Source: Planctomycetaceae bacterium (GTDB lineage Bacteria > Planctomycetota > Planctomycetia > Planctomycetales > Planctomycetaceae). From it: a DNA stretch of 40,089 nucleotides. The stretch's first letter is position 1, and each line of letters begins with the position of its first letter. The position numbers and the translations under genes were made by a program. Location of the stretch: NCBI GenBank assembly GCA_028284885.1, contig JANQQW010000064.1:1-40089 (forward strand), written 5' to 3'. Of the stretch, positions 26,563 to 35,667 are shown piece after piece. The notes below the pieces were generated by a model. It was not told the origin of the DNA. It saw only the letters and a program-made list of their open reading frames with translations, and did not search any database.

Positions 26563-26695
26563 GACGGGCGACCGGCGGGTTGCGACGGACGGCGACCACT
26601 CCTCCCCATGCTCGCCGTTGGATTCCACCGCCTTCCGCGTCGGTCAACTGTGCATGTCTGAACGTGTCGGACCTCGACGGAACCGGCGTTTCGCG

Positions 26696-27612
26696 ATGAC
26701 GGAGGCATCCCGGCGGATCGTGGCGACTCTCGCCGTGGCAGCGCTGACACCGGCGCCGCTCGTCGCCGCCGACCCGGCTCCCGAGATCACGGAGTTGGAC
26801 CGGCGCGCGGCCGAGCTGATCCTCCCGTCGGTGCTGGAAGGAGTTTCGTTCGACGGGTCGCGGGCTCTAGGTGCTGCTCGACTTGCCAAAGCCGGTGCAC
26901 GCGGCGTTGCCGGGCGCGATCTGGAGCCTGCGACGGGACCGGCAGACGCCGCAGGAGTTGCGACCGGACCTGGAAACGTGCCAGATGGTGGTGGTCTATC
27001 TGCTGCGAAAGTCGCGGATCCCGAGCGTTCGAATGGGGCAGCCTCGAGCCTGTCGAAGCCTGCGTACGAGGACGTCGTGCCCGCGTTGATCGAGGCGCTG
27101 TCCGACGAACATGCCGACGTGCGACGGTTTGCCTGCCAGTCGTTGATGTTCCAGAAGAGCCGTGCCGCCGTTTCCGCGGTGACCCGCCTGCTCGACGACG
27201 CCGACCGAGACGTACGGCACACAGCCGTTCGCACGCTGGGCTGGCTGAACGCCCGCGACGTGCTTCCACGGCTCCGTGAACTCTACGGCGAGGAGAAGGA
27301 GATCGACGACGGCACCTGGGTCTACGCCGACGCGTTTGCCCGGTTGGGGGACGCCGACTGGGCGATTCGCACCGTGAGATCCGTGAACAGCTGGAGGAAC
27401 GCACTGGGCAGAAACTCGGCACGGACGCGGCCAAGTAGATGGCCTGGTGGCAGAAGCACCACGACGAGTACGACGTGAACGCCGACGACGCCGGGCCGCC
27501 GAAGGGGTTTGACGACCTCGTCCGCCGTTTCGACGAGGCAGTCGAGAAGCAACGGCAGGAGAAGCCCGAGCGGGCGAAACGGCCGACACGCGACGTTCGG
27601 GCCGGACACGAC
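26696..27612 (+). pseudogene. Exported HEAT-repeat protein gene, multiply broken
   Basis: Starts with a signal-like MTEASRRIVATLAVAALTPA, then LDRRAAELILPSVLEGVSFD. Just before 26871 the coherent frame shifts (TAG in the new frame at 26868-26870) to VLLDLPKPVHAALPGAIW and ETCQMVVVYLLRKSRIPSV. By about 27040 it returns to the first frame with YEDVVPALIEALSDEHADVR and AVTRLLDDADRDVRHTAVR, which are HEAT-type helical repeats. Near 27370 it shifts again to EIREQLEERTGQKLG and meets TAG at 27436-27438, followed without a break by MAWWQKHHDEYDVNADD, where a Trp codon would fit. Three frameshifts plus a nonsense codon mean it cannot make the full protein. The 3' boundary is uncertain. An intact homologue elsewhere in the genome would be expected to be a periplasmic scaffold. 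Confidence 0.6.
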
Positions 27613-27826
27613 GTCACGATCACGTACACCAAGGGCTCGCAGAGAGCGGCTGGCAAGGTCGGTTGGAGCGAGTCGGTCAACGGCGTTCGGACCCGCACGT
27701 GTATCCATCCGTCGAAACCGCGGAGGACGCACGGCGACGTCGAACGGACTCGAGCGCACGGATCGAGTCACTGGTTCGCGCGATCTTCCGACCCACGGCC
27801 ATCACGACGACGCCCGTGCGAGTTCC

Positions 27827-28056
27827 ATGACGACCGAGACCTCGAAGCCGAGTGCCAACGGCGCCCGGTGTGCGACGGTCGGCGCAATCGTCGGGCAGAT
27901 CAGCTTCGGGTTCTCCATCGCGGGCGACGGGAACTTCTACTTGCTGATCACGTCGTCATCGCGGCCGTGGGTCTCTGCATCTCCGTCGCCAGCCAGTGGA
28001 AGAGCTACGGCGAGGCGTTCGTGCGACACCACGGCGAGCAGCCAACGAACGACTGA
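27827..28056 (+). pseudogene. Small membrane protein gene, frameshifted
   Basis: ATG 27827 gives MTTETSKPSANGARCATVGA and continues as a hydrophobic helix (IVGQISFGFSIAG) to FYLLIT. The neighbouring frame then carries on with HVVIAAVGLCISVASQWKSY and ends GEQPTND at 28056. Together these would be a two-helix membrane protein of about 76 residues with one frameshift near 27940-27955. No family recognised. It lies between the broken HEAT gene and the 3' end of the protease gene. Confidence 0.4.
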
Positions 28057-28103
28057 CAACCGACGGGACGCCGCATGGCCCGCGGGCGACGTCTCGGGTT
28101 CTG

Positions 28104-31100
28104 CTACGGCCCCTTCCGAAGTTCGCTGGCGTACTTCAGCTTCACCTTCGGTCGGTTCTCGTGTTCCTCGACCTCCTTGCCGAGGACTTCGATCGCCTTG
28201 GCGAGTTGCTCGTCCTTGCCGGAGGGCAGGTCGCCCGGTTGGGGCCAGACGACGTGGTGGGGCACGCAGCCGTTGAGCTCCATGTCGCTGCCGTCCATCA
28301 GGAACCAGCCGCGGAACGGCATGCGGAGGAAGCCGACGCCGGCGATGCGGGTGCCGCCCGTGCTGATGACGCCGCCCGCCGTGGGGACGCCGACGACCTG
28401 CCCGCGTTCGAGCGTTTTGACCGAGTGGCTGAAGATCTCCGCGTTGCTGAAGCTGTTCTGGTTGCACAGCACGACGATCGGCTTCGACCACGTGGCGTAC
28501 ACGCGTCGGTCGTGCGGGTAGCCGGGGCCGCCGCCGCGGGGCTGCGTGATCGCGTGCGTCGGCTGCGTCAGGATCGTCAGCAGGTGGTCGGTCGTCGAAC
28601 CGCCACCGTTCTCGCGGACGTCGATGACCAGGCCCGCCTTGCCGGACGCGACGGAGTACAGCTCCCGCTCGAAGCGGTAGAAGCTGGACATGTTCATCCC
28701 CCGGATGTGCACGTACCCGAAGCGGCCCTGCGAGGCCTTCTCGACCGCCTGCCGCGAGTCGTCGATCCACTGCTCGTACAACAGCGAGCGGGCGGCTCCG
28801 TAGGAGATCGGGCGGATCGAGACGTCGCGGGTGTCGCGCTTCTCGTTCTTCACCTTCAGCAGAACGTCCCGGTCGAGCCGTCCGTTCAGAACGGCCGTCA
28901 CCTCCATCGCGGGGTCGACCTCGGTCCCGTCGACCGAGAGGACGACGTCGCCGACGTTCAACAGGCTGCGCTGCCGGGTCGCCGGGCTGTTGCGGATGAC
29001 GTCCTCGACCTTCCAGCCGGGGCCGGCGAAGGACGCGTCGTAGCGAACGCCGAAGTGAGCCGTCGTCTCCCGCCAGTCCATGCCGCTGCCGGAACCGGTG
29101 GCGACCGTGGAGGAGAAGCCGAGATGAGAGCCGTTCAGCTCGCCGAGCATCATGTTGACCACGGTGCTCAGCATCGACGGGTTGACCGCCTCGCGGGCCA
29201 CTTCCGCGTACTTGCGGCGAATCTGGTCCCAGTTGCGGTTGTTCATCCGCTCGTCGTACCAGTTGTCGCGCATCGCCCGCCAACAGAGGTCGAAGACCAC
29301 CTGGTTCGACTTCTGGGTGTCCACCGTCTGCAGCGCGGTGAAGCCGTACGAGGCGGCCGTCCCGGTGGCCGTGAGCGAGGCGGGGCGGCCGCCCGCGAGC
29401 CAGACGATCTGGTTCCCGGTCTTCAGCCAGCGGGCGTTCGATCCGACGGTGGTCGACAGCAGCTTGGGCGTGGTCGAGGTGGGCGGCGAGATCGTGTACA
29501 GGCCGGACTTGCCGTTGATCGACGCGGAGAACGCCAGCTTCTTGGAGTCCGGCGACCAGAGCAGGCCCCCCTCGGTGGCGTCGCTGATCGAGACCCTGCG
29601 CACGCGGAGGTTCAGGCCGTCGAAGTCGATCTTCACCTCCGGCAGCTTCTTCTCTGGTTTCTTCTCTTCGGGCTTCTCCTCGGCCTTGGCGGCCGGCTTG
29701 TCGGACTCCTTCTCGGGCTCAACCTTCTCGGGCTCCTCCTTCTTGGGCTCCTCCTTCTTCCCGGCCTCGGGAGCCGCCTTCGCCGCTGGCTTCTTCGCCG
29801 GGGCCTTGCGGACCTTCTTGATCTTCTCGATCGCCTCCTTCAGCTTGCGGTCGCGCGACCCGGTCTCGTCGTCCGTCTTCTGCAGTTGGACGTAGTAGAT
29901 GTCCGTCTCGAACCCGACGCGGCGGCCGGTGAAGGCGATCGTCTTCCCGTCCGGGGACCAGACGGGCGAGAAGTCGTTGTCCGGGTGGCTGGAGAGGTTG
30001 TACCGCTCGCGGGAACCGTCCAGCGGTTGGATCCAGACGTCGCGGTTGAAGTCGTTGTCGCTCTGCGAGTAGACGATCCACTTACCGTCCGGCGAGAACT
30101 CGAACTCGGGCCGGCTCCACGAGCTGACGACCAGCTTGGCCCCCTTGCCGTCCTTCTCGATCGTCCACAGGTCGCCACGGGACTTGACGAACGCCACGCG
30201 CTCGCCGTCCGGGCTCCACTTCAAGTCCGCCTCGACGGCGGAGTCGTCGGTCACCTGCGTCAGCACGAAGGAGTCGTTCCGCCACCAGTACGCGTCCTCG
30301 TCGCCGCGCTTCGCCTTCCAGACGTCGCTCTTGCCGCCGCCGTCGCTGACGAACCAGATCTCGCCGTTGTCGGGCGAGAACGTCGGCGAGCTCTCGAGCT
30401 CGGGCGTGCTGGTCACCTGCCTCGGTTCTCGGAGGACGGTGTCCATCACCCACACGTCGCCGCCGGCGACGAACGCGACCTCGAGACCGTCCGAGGTGAA
30501 GGCGGCCTCGGTCGCCGACGTCAGCCGGCGGCTCCGCTGCGACAGCACGAGGTCGTCGCCGCGGTACAGCAGCTTGACCTTCTGCGGGGCGGCGTCCGCC
30601 TTGGCGACGTTCAGACGGTACAGGTCGAAGCCTCGGCGGAAGACCACCGTCTTCCCGTCGCCGGAGATCGTCGGCATCAGCACCGAGTCGTCCCCGTCGA
30701 ACTCGGTCAGACGTTCCTCCCTGCCCTCGGCAAGATCGTGCCGCCACAGCTCGAAGGCACCGCTCTTCGCGCTGCAGTAGAAGAAGGACTTGCCGCTCGG
30801 ATGCCAGACGGGCGTTCGCGAGCCGCCGGGGTGGTCGGCCAGTCGGGTGTACTTCCCGCTCGTGCGGTCGAACATCCACAGCTGGCCGGCCTGACTCCCG
30901 CGATATCCTTTGCGGTAGCCGCGCACGCCTTCGCGGACGAACAGAACGCGACTGCCGTCAGGGGACAGATGCCCCTCCTTGCCGTAGGCGTCGAAGACCA
31001 GTTCCTCTGGTGATCGCGGCTTGGCGTCGATGGTGAAGAAACGCCCGCTACGTTGCCAAAAGTGATCACGCGAGGCGTACAGCAGGAGCGTGTCGCCCTG

Positions 31101-31460
31101 CCACTGCCGCACGGAGGAACCCTCCGAGTGGAACGTCCACTGCTCGGGTGTGCCGCCCCGGGCCGGGACGACGTGGACTTGCCGAACGCCGCTCCGGGTG
31201 CTGTCGAACGCGATCCGCGACCCGTCGGGCGAGAATACGGGACTCGTGTCGCGGGCCTCGGAACTGGTCAGCGGACGGGCAACGCCGCCTTTGGCGTTGG
31301 CGACCCAGACGTCGCCGTTCCACGAGAACGCCAGGCGTTTGCCGTCGGGCGACAGCGCGGGGTCCTCCGCCAACCGGATCGGCTGGTCGGCCGCCGTGGC
31401 GTCCGCCGCCAAGAGGGCGAGAAGTCCGGCAAGAGCAAGCCGCCATCGACGTCGAAACAT
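28104..31460 (-). CDS. Tricorn-like S41 protease with beta-propeller and PDZ domain
   Basis: Exported protease of 1118 aa with a signal peptide (RRRWRLALAGLLALLAADATA). Residues about 30-560 are two stretches of PD40/WD40-like blades (LSPDGKRLAFSWNGDVWVA, FSPDGSRIAFDSTRSG, WSPDGKTIAFTGRRVG), which in tricorn-type enzymes filter peptides. A Lys/Glu/Pro/Ala-rich segment at about 575-650 (KKPAAKAAPEAGKKEEPKK and on) is a flexible linker. A tricorn C1-like helical part, a PDZ domain (LLNVGDVVLSVDGTEV) and the S41 catalytic core (LVIDVRENGGGSTTDHL, then NQNSFSNAEIFSHS with Ser1005 as probable nucleophile) complete it. The start at ATG 31460 fits the signal peptide. It probably degrades peptides in the periplasm. 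The long frame is intact, in contrast to the broken genes before it. Confidence 0.9.
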   Translation of the reverse strand: MFRRRWRLALAGLLALLAADATAADQPIRLAEDPALSPDGKRLAFSWNGDVWVANAKGGVARPLTSSEARDTSPVFSPDGSRIAFDSTRSGVRQVHVVPARGGTPEQWTFHSEGSSVRQWQGDTLLLYASRDHFWQRSGRFFTIDAKPRSPEELVFDAYGKEGHLSPDGSRVLFVREGVRGYRKGYRGSQAGQLWMFDRTSGKYTRLADHPGGSRTPVWHPSGKSFFYCSAKSGAFELWRHDLAEGREERLTEFDGDDSVLMPTISGDGKTVVFRRGFDLYRLNVAKADAAPQKVKLLYRGDDLVLSQRSRRLTSATEAAFTSDGLEVAFVAGGDVWVMDTVLREPRQVTSTPELESSPTFSPDNGEIWFVSDGGGKSDVWKAKRGDEDAYWWRNDSFVLTQVTDDSAVEADLKWSPDGERVAFVKSRGDLWTIEKDGKGAKLVVSSWSRPEFEFSPDGKWIVYSQSDNDFNRDVWIQPLDGSRERYNLSSHPDNDFSPVWSPDGKTIAFTGRRVGFETDIYYVQLQKTDDETGSRDRKLKEAIEKIKKVRKAPAKKPAAKAAPEAGKKEEPKKEEPEKVEPEKESDKPAAKAEEKPEEKKPEKKLPEVKIDFDGLNLRVRRVSISDATEGGLLWSPDSKKLAFSASINGKSGLYTISPPTSTTPKLLSTTVGSNARWLKTGNQIVWLAGGRPASLTATGTAASYGFTALQTVDTQKSNQVVFDLCWRAMRDNWYDERMNNRNWDQIRRKYAEVAREAVNPSMLSTVVNMMLGELNGSHLGFSSTVATGSGSGMDWRETTAHFGVRYDASFAGPGWKVEDVIRNSPATRQRSLLNVGDVVLSVDGTEVDPAMEVTAVLNGRLDRDVLLKVKNEKRDTRDVSIRPISYGAARSLLYEQWIDDSRQAVEKASQGRFGYVHIRGMNMSSFYRFERELYSVASGKAGLVIDVRENGGGSTTDHLLTILTQPTHAITQPRGGGPGYPHDRRVYATWSKPIVVLCNQNSFSNAEIFSHSVKTLERGQVVGVPTAGGVISTGGTRIAGVGFLRMPFRGWFLMDGSDMELNGCVPHHVVWPQPGDLPSGKDEQLAKAIEVLGKEVEEHENRPKVKLKYASELRKGP

Positions 31461-31484
31461 GGTCCCGTCTCAGCTGATCGTCGC

Positions 31485-31499
31485 GAGGAGAGTCTCCTC
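31485..31499. repeat. Palindrome upstream of the S41 protease gene
   Basis: GAGGAGA-G-TCTCCTC, 24-38 bases before the protease ATG on the minus strand. It may be an operator or a 5' UTR hairpin; nothing else supports a choice. Confidence 0.3.
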
Positions 31500-31603
31500 C
31501 CGAGCACAGCGAATGCCGTACCGTTGTGCGAGCGCTCCGGCGAAGCTACGCAACCGACTGCCCAGCCCCCACCCCTCCGGTGTGCTCAGTCGAACACCGC
31601 CGG

Positions 31604-32443
31604 CTACGGGATCTCGACCGTGTTGCCGTCCTGGTGCTCGACGAGGTTTCGGAAGAGTTCCGGCGAGACGTCCTTCGGGAGCCGGTGCACGGAACCGTCG
31701 GCCATCAGCACGAGCAGCCCCGACTCGGGAACCGGACGGACACAGGCCAGGGGGTCGTCGCGGTCGAACTCGAGATCGACCGGCTTCGTCCACGGAACGG
31801 CCTTCTCCGGCGGGGCGTAGACCGCGAGGATCACGTTGGCTCGACCGTCCTCGAAGTCGCCGGGCGTCGGCCCCTTGATCCGCTTGATCTTCGAGAAGTC
31901 GTATTCGCCGTCGAAGGGGGTCGTCGGCCCCACGAGGACCATCAACGTCGTGTGGCCCGGTTCGTCGACGCCGGGTGACTGGAACTCCTCGGGCATGTTC
32001 TCGAGAACGTGCGCATTCCCTTCTGTGTCCCACCCTTCGTCCCACTTGACGTTGAACACCGAAGGGTCGGTCCGTCCCTTCTGGAACATCAGGTTCTGAT
32101 AGGCACGAACCCGCCAACTGAATCTCGGCTGACCGGTCTCGTCGACGTACGACACGTGGGCGGGAAAGTAGCCGTCCTCTTCGACGAGGTAGTTGATCTC
32201 CTCTCCGACCGCTCGCATCTTCGCGACGTAGGCCTCGTCGGCCGGCACTTTGGCCGGCGTTTCGGCGTCGGTCGAGGCGTCGTCCGTCGACTTGTCGTCA
32301 CCACGACCACCAGTGTCGACGGCAGCCGTTCCACCTCCGGCGTTCGACTCCACCGTGCCGTTGTCGCCGCCTCCGTCGCCGCCGCAACCCACGAAAGCGG
32401 GCAACAACAGCAGTGTGACGAACCAGTTCGTCGCGAGTCGCAT
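31604..32443 (-). CDS. DUF1559-related lipoprotein
   Basis: Lipoprotein of 279 aa. The signal peptide MRLATNWFVTLLLLPAFVGC ends in a lipobox with Cys20, followed by a long Gly/Asp/Ser/Thr linker (about 21-60). The globular part has the DUF1559 pattern: NYLVEEDGYFPAHVSY, QPRFSWRVRAYQNLMF, a block about the first and last date-like residues DEGWDTEGNAHVLENMPEEF, PGHTTLMVLVG, then VLMADGSVHRLPKDVS near the end. DUF1559 proteins normally start with a type IV pilin-like prepilin helix; here it is replaced by a lipid anchor. The start at ATG 32443 has GGAG ten bases upstream; a longer frame has no signal. The role is unknown; the family is greatly expanded in planctomycetes. Confidence 0.8.
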   Translation of the reverse strand: MRLATNWFVTLLLLPAFVGCGGDGGGDNGTVESNAGGGTAAVDTGGRGDDKSTDDASTDAETPAKVPADEAYVAKMRAVGEEINYLVEEDGYFPAHVSYVDETGQPRFSWRVRAYQNLMFQKGRTDPSVFNVKWDEGWDTEGNAHVLENMPEEFQSPGVDEPGHTTLMVLVGPTTPFDGEYDFSKIKRIKGPTPGDFEDGRANVILAVYAPPEKAVPWTKPVDLEFDRDDPLACVRPVPESGLLVLMADGSVHRLPKDVSPELFRNLVEHQDGNTVEIP

Positions 32444-32561
32444 GAGACGTCTCCGCGGAGAAAGAGAACTTCGAGCCGGGACGCTGCCCGTTCGACGCAC
32501 CGTAGACGTGAACCGGTGTCTCTGCAACGCTGTCACCTCCGACGGGCCGGTCCGGTCGTGG

Positions 32562-34199
32562 TCACTTCGGCGGGGTGCTGTCGGACTCGGCCGGGGCGGG
32601 TTGGGTGACGACCTTTCGCTCGACCAGGTCGTAGACGCTGCCCGCGGGCAGGGAGACGTGGTCCGGGCCCTCCTCCGGGACTGGCTGGTTGCGGTCGTAG
32701 ACGTGGACCCGCGAACGGCCGACGACCGTTCCGAGCTGGCCGCGGACGACGAGGGCGGTCGCCTCGTCGATGCCGAGGCCCAGCAGCTGCGGGTAGCGGT
32801 CGACGAGGGCCGTCATGTCGGCGAAACGTCGTCGCTGGGCGAAGTGCTGGTCGATGGCGACGCCGGGGAGGAAGCCGAGGCCGCGTTCGTATCCCTCGGC
32901 CATGATGTCCCGGTTCCCCAACGGGTTCGCCCGGGCGAGGTAGCCCCCCTGGATGGAGGCCCCGGCCGAGCTCCCCATGACGACGCCGTCCCGCTTCAGG
33001 ACGTCGTGCATCAGCTCGAGCGCCTTCGTCCCCAGGTAGGCGTCGGCGAACCGCCACTGTCGTCCACCGCCGAACCAGATCCCCGTCGCCTCGCGGAGGG
33101 CCGCGAGCGACTCCTCGCCGTCGACGACGTCCCGGGTCCTTCCGGGCAGCACGGTCACCTTGCCGGCCCCGGCCTCGCGGAACGCCTCTGCGATACTGCT
33201 TCGCCTCGGGACCGGATCGGGAACGGCCGTCGGCAGCACGACGATGCGGGCCTTCTCACCGCCGGCCGTCTCGACGAACCGCTCGACGATCCCCTTCGGC
33301 ATGCCGCCGCCGCCGATGACGATCAGCGTGCCCTTCGGAACGCGGGGGGCGGGGGGCTTCGCCGCGGGAAACCGCGGCAGCCGGCGGTCGATCGCCGACA
33401 AGCGCAGGGCCGTGAGGTCGGCCGTCCTCTGCTCCTCGTTCAGCTCGAAGCCGCGGTCCTCCCGCCAGTCGCAGGTCGGCAGGACGATGCGGACTCGTCC
33501 GTCGCCGACGAGCCCGACTCGCCGCCCGCGAACGACCAAGGCGCTGCCGTTCCCCGGCTCGTACCCAACGAGCCCTCTGCCCGCATCGACCACGGTCTCC
33601 AACGAAGTCGCCGCCGCGTCCTCGTCCTCCGCGACGAGTCGAACGCACGAGTCGGGCAGCAACGCGATCTTGCCCGGGTTCACGCCGCCGTCGTCGTCCG
33701 CGACGAACGAGCCGAGTCGCGCGGCCGCGTGCCCGGAGGCACCGACGACGATTCCGCGTTCCGCCGCGATCCGGAGGTCTTCGCGGATCGCCTCCGTCAG
33801 CACGGACTCGGCATCTTTCGCGGACTCGGCTGCGATCCAGACAGCTGTCGCCTTCGACAGCGAGTCGGCCGTGCGGGCCTCGTCCTTCGCCGCCCGAACG
33901 ATCTCGATCGACTCGAAGTCGAACTCCTCCGACCGTTCGAGCAGCAACGCGACGAGTGCCTTCGTTCCCGCCCCCCCGTGGCCGCCACGCAGGACGACGA
34001 CCCGTCCGTTGCGACCAAGCCGGAGGAACGCGTCGAGCGCCGCAGCCGGAACGTCCTCCCCGGAGAGGACCAACGAACCCGGGACGCCGGCGGTGTCGAC
34101 CCGATGGCGATCCTGCATCGAGAGCGCGAAGTCTTCCGCGTGAACGGGTGCCGCGATCGCGAGAAACAGAAGCAGTCGGACAACGCACGAAACGGCCAT
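32562..34199 (-). CDS. Exported cyanophycinase-like S51 peptidase with a second, degenerate S51 unit
   Basis: Exported protein of 545 aa with signal peptide MAVSCVVRLLLFLAIAAPVH (cut after about residue 21). The C-terminal half (about 290-520) is a peptidase S51/cyanophycinase domain: GTLIVIGGGGMPKG, IWFGGGRQWRFADAY, nucleophile Ser411 in MGSSAGASIQGGYLARA, and IDQHFAQRRR carrying a His. The N-terminal half (about 40-230) looks like a diverged copy: VVVLRGGHGGAGTKA, AVWIAAESAKDAE and VVGASGHAAARLGSFVA align to the same elements, but GGGRQ is lost. ATG 34199 is preferred to TTG 34229 because it starts the signal peptide directly and has AAGG nearby. Substrates of planctomycete members are unknown; cyanophycin itself is not implied. 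Confidence 0.88.
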   Translation of the reverse strand: MAVSCVVRLLLFLAIAAPVHAEDFALSMQDRHRVDTAGVPGSLVLSGEDVPAAALDAFLRLGRNGRVVVLRGGHGGAGTKALVALLLERSEEFDFESIEIVRAAKDEARTADSLSKATAVWIAAESAKDAESVLTEAIREDLRIAAERGIVVGASGHAAARLGSFVADDDGGVNPGKIALLPDSCVRLVAEDEDAAATSLETVVDAGRGLVGYEPGNGSALVVRGRRVGLVGDGRVRIVLPTCDWREDRGFELNEEQRTADLTALRLSAIDRRLPRFPAAKPPAPRVPKGTLIVIGGGGMPKGIVERFVETAGGEKARIVVLPTAVPDPVPRRSSIAEAFREAGAGKVTVLPGRTRDVVDGEESLAALREATGIWFGGGRQWRFADAYLGTKALELMHDVLKRDGVVMGSSAGASIQGGYLARANPLGNRDIMAEGYERGLGFLPGVAIDQHFAQRRRFADMTALVDRYPQLLGLGIDEATALVVRGQLGTVVGRSRVHVYDRNQPVPEEGPDHVSLPAGSVYDLVERKVVTQPAPAESDSTPPK

Positions 34200-34233
34200 C
34201 TCGTCACCTTCGAGACCAGTGGACTTCAAGACG

Positions 34234-34239
34234 ATGCTA
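34234..34239 (-). promoter_or_regulatory. Candidate -10 box (TAGCAT) for the S51 gene
   Basis: TAGCAT on the minus strand, 34 bases before ATG 34199. The same hexamer is found before 35508 and 38756. Confidence 0.4.
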
Positions 34240-34338
34240 CCCGGTGAGACCGGACGAACGACCGACCGGCGTGATTCCGAGCCGTGATCCTCGGCATGCC
34301 GATCTGCTGGGAAGGTCGTCGACTCGGTGCGAATGCAG

Positions 34339-35508
34339 TCAACGCAGGAGGCAGTGGACCGCCGGCCAGAACAGGCCGCCGTTCCCGACCATGTACCAGA
34401 TGCGGTAGCGGCGGCCGGTCTCGTGCTCGCGAAGCAGCAGGTTGAAGGCGAACGCCAGCGGCAGCAGCACGCGCGTGTAGGCCTTGTCGTCGATCCAGAC
34501 CGCGGAACTCGCGAAGACGGCCAGGACGGCCAAGCCGATTCCGAACCGCCACCACGCCGAGTCCGGGCGCGGCCGGGCGAACAGGTAGACGGACTGGGTG
34601 ACGATCGCGATCACGCAGAGGAGGCTGGCGAGCCGGTACGCGAAGGTGTGGTCCGGTGAGGCGAGCCGGGTGACGTTGTCGAGGACCTTCTCGCTCAGGC
34701 CGACCAGCGGCCACCCGAGGCCCGGCAACCCCGGTGAAGCCGCGTCCCCCAGCCGGAGTCGCGCGTACACGAGCCACACCGCGAAGGGGACGAGGACGGG
34801 GAGCACGAACCGCAGGAAGAACCGCCAGTCCAAGCGGACTGGTGGACGGAACTCGGGCAGCGAGAGGGCCGTGAGCACGGACGTCTCGCGGACGAGGGTG
34901 GCCAGGCCGGTCAACGCGGGCGAAAGGAACGCCCGGTTCGCCGCGACCACGGCGGCCAAGGCCAGCACGGCGGCCGGCAGGTCGGTTAGCGCCGCGTCGA
35001 GCGAGTGCACGACTCCGCCGCTCCAGAGCAGCGCGACTGCGAGCGACAGGTCGCGTCCCGTCCGCAGGCCGAGCACACGGACGACGATCGCCAGCAACAG
35101 CAACCAGAACACGACGTTCAGCAGGGCGTACGCGACCAGCACACGGAGCGGGTCCCCCAGCCCGACGACGTGCGCGAGGGCCGGCAGCCCAATGCGACGC
35201 GTCCGGTAGGTCGGATTGTCGAGTGCGCCGGGCAGCGCGGGATCCGTCAGCGTGGGGCGAAGTGCGATCTGCGCGTAGAATTGGCCGTCGTATCCGGCCG
35301 CCGGGAACAGCGGCGGTTCCAGTCCTCGTACCTCCGGCAAGGCGTTGGCCGCGAAGTCCTCGCCGAAGTGCATCAACGAGAGAAACCGGTCGTCCAGGGC
35401 ATGATGGTCGGCCAGGATCTTCGCCGGGAGCACGAGCAGCAGCAGGAGGAACAGGAGTCTCGGACGCTCCCCTTCCCCGGTCTTGTCGTGCGTCGGCGTG
35501 GTCGACAT
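34339..35508 (-). CDS. Polytopic membrane protein, GT-C-like, probable envelope polysaccharide role
   Basis: Protein of 389 aa with about eight to ten hydrophobic helices. After the first helix (LLFLLLLLVLPAKILA) comes a large outside loop with AAGYDGQFYAQIALRP and DNPTYRTRRIGLPALAHVVG. An acidic residue in this loop is typical of GT-C polyprenol-sugar transferases and of related cell-surface glycopolymer proteins. Near the C-terminus WIDDKAYTRVLLPLAFAFNL is also typical of such proteins. The assignment rests on this overall pattern and is not certain. The start at ATG 35508 is supported by a TAGCAT box 41 bases upstream. It is transcribed away from the DUF4105 gene. Confidence 0.65.
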   Translation of the reverse strand: MSTTPTHDKTGEGERPRLLFLLLLLVLPAKILADHHALDDRFLSLMHFGEDFAANALPEVRGLEPPLFPAAGYDGQFYAQIALRPTLTDPALPGALDNPTYRTRRIGLPALAHVVGLGDPLRVLVAYALLNVVFWLLLLAIVVRVLGLRTGRDLSLAVALLWSGGVVHSLDAALTDLPAAVLALAAVVAANRAFLSPALTGLATLVRETSVLTALSLPEFRPPVRLDWRFFLRFVLPVLVPFAVWLVYARLRLGDAASPGLPGLGWPLVGLSEKVLDNVTRLASPDHTFAYRLASLLCVIAIVTQSVYLFARPRPDSAWWRFGIGLAVLAVFASSAVWIDDKAYTRVLLPLAFAFNLLLREHETGRRYRIWYMVGNGGLFWPAVHCLLR

Positions 35509-35549
35509 CGGTGGGCGATCGCGGTCGTGCGTCGGAGCCTTGGGGGTCC

Positions 35550-35555
35550 ATGCTA
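35550..35555 (-). promoter_or_regulatory. Candidate -10 box (TAGCAT) for the GT-C-like gene
   Basis: TAGCAT on the minus strand, 41 bases before ATG 35508, in the divergent intergenic region shared with the DUF4105 gene. Confidence 0.4.
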
Positions 35556-35623
35556 CCGACGGACGAGGGGGGCAACGCGAGAGCGTTCCCACACGATCCG
35601 TGCCGTTCCGCACGATCCGTGGT

Positions 35624-35629
35624 ACGCTC
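35624..35629 (+). promoter_or_regulatory. Candidate -10 box (TACGCT) for the DUF4105 gene
   Basis: TACGCT, 38 bases before ATG 35668, divergent to the box at 35550. Confidence 0.3.
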
Positions 35630-35667
35630 CCGCCGGTTCGACCGGGAACGTCGTCGGGGGCCGCGTC

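Noticed and set aside
24367-26661. Open plus-strand frame of about 760 codons opposite the helicase gene
   Set aside because: Composition is Val/Arg/Asp-rich mirror sequence of the helicase; no domain seen.
27996-31013. Open plus-strand frame of about 1000 codons opposite the S41 protease gene
   Set aside because: It is the complement of a well-supported coding frame in GC-rich DNA, has no recognisable domain and no ribosome site.
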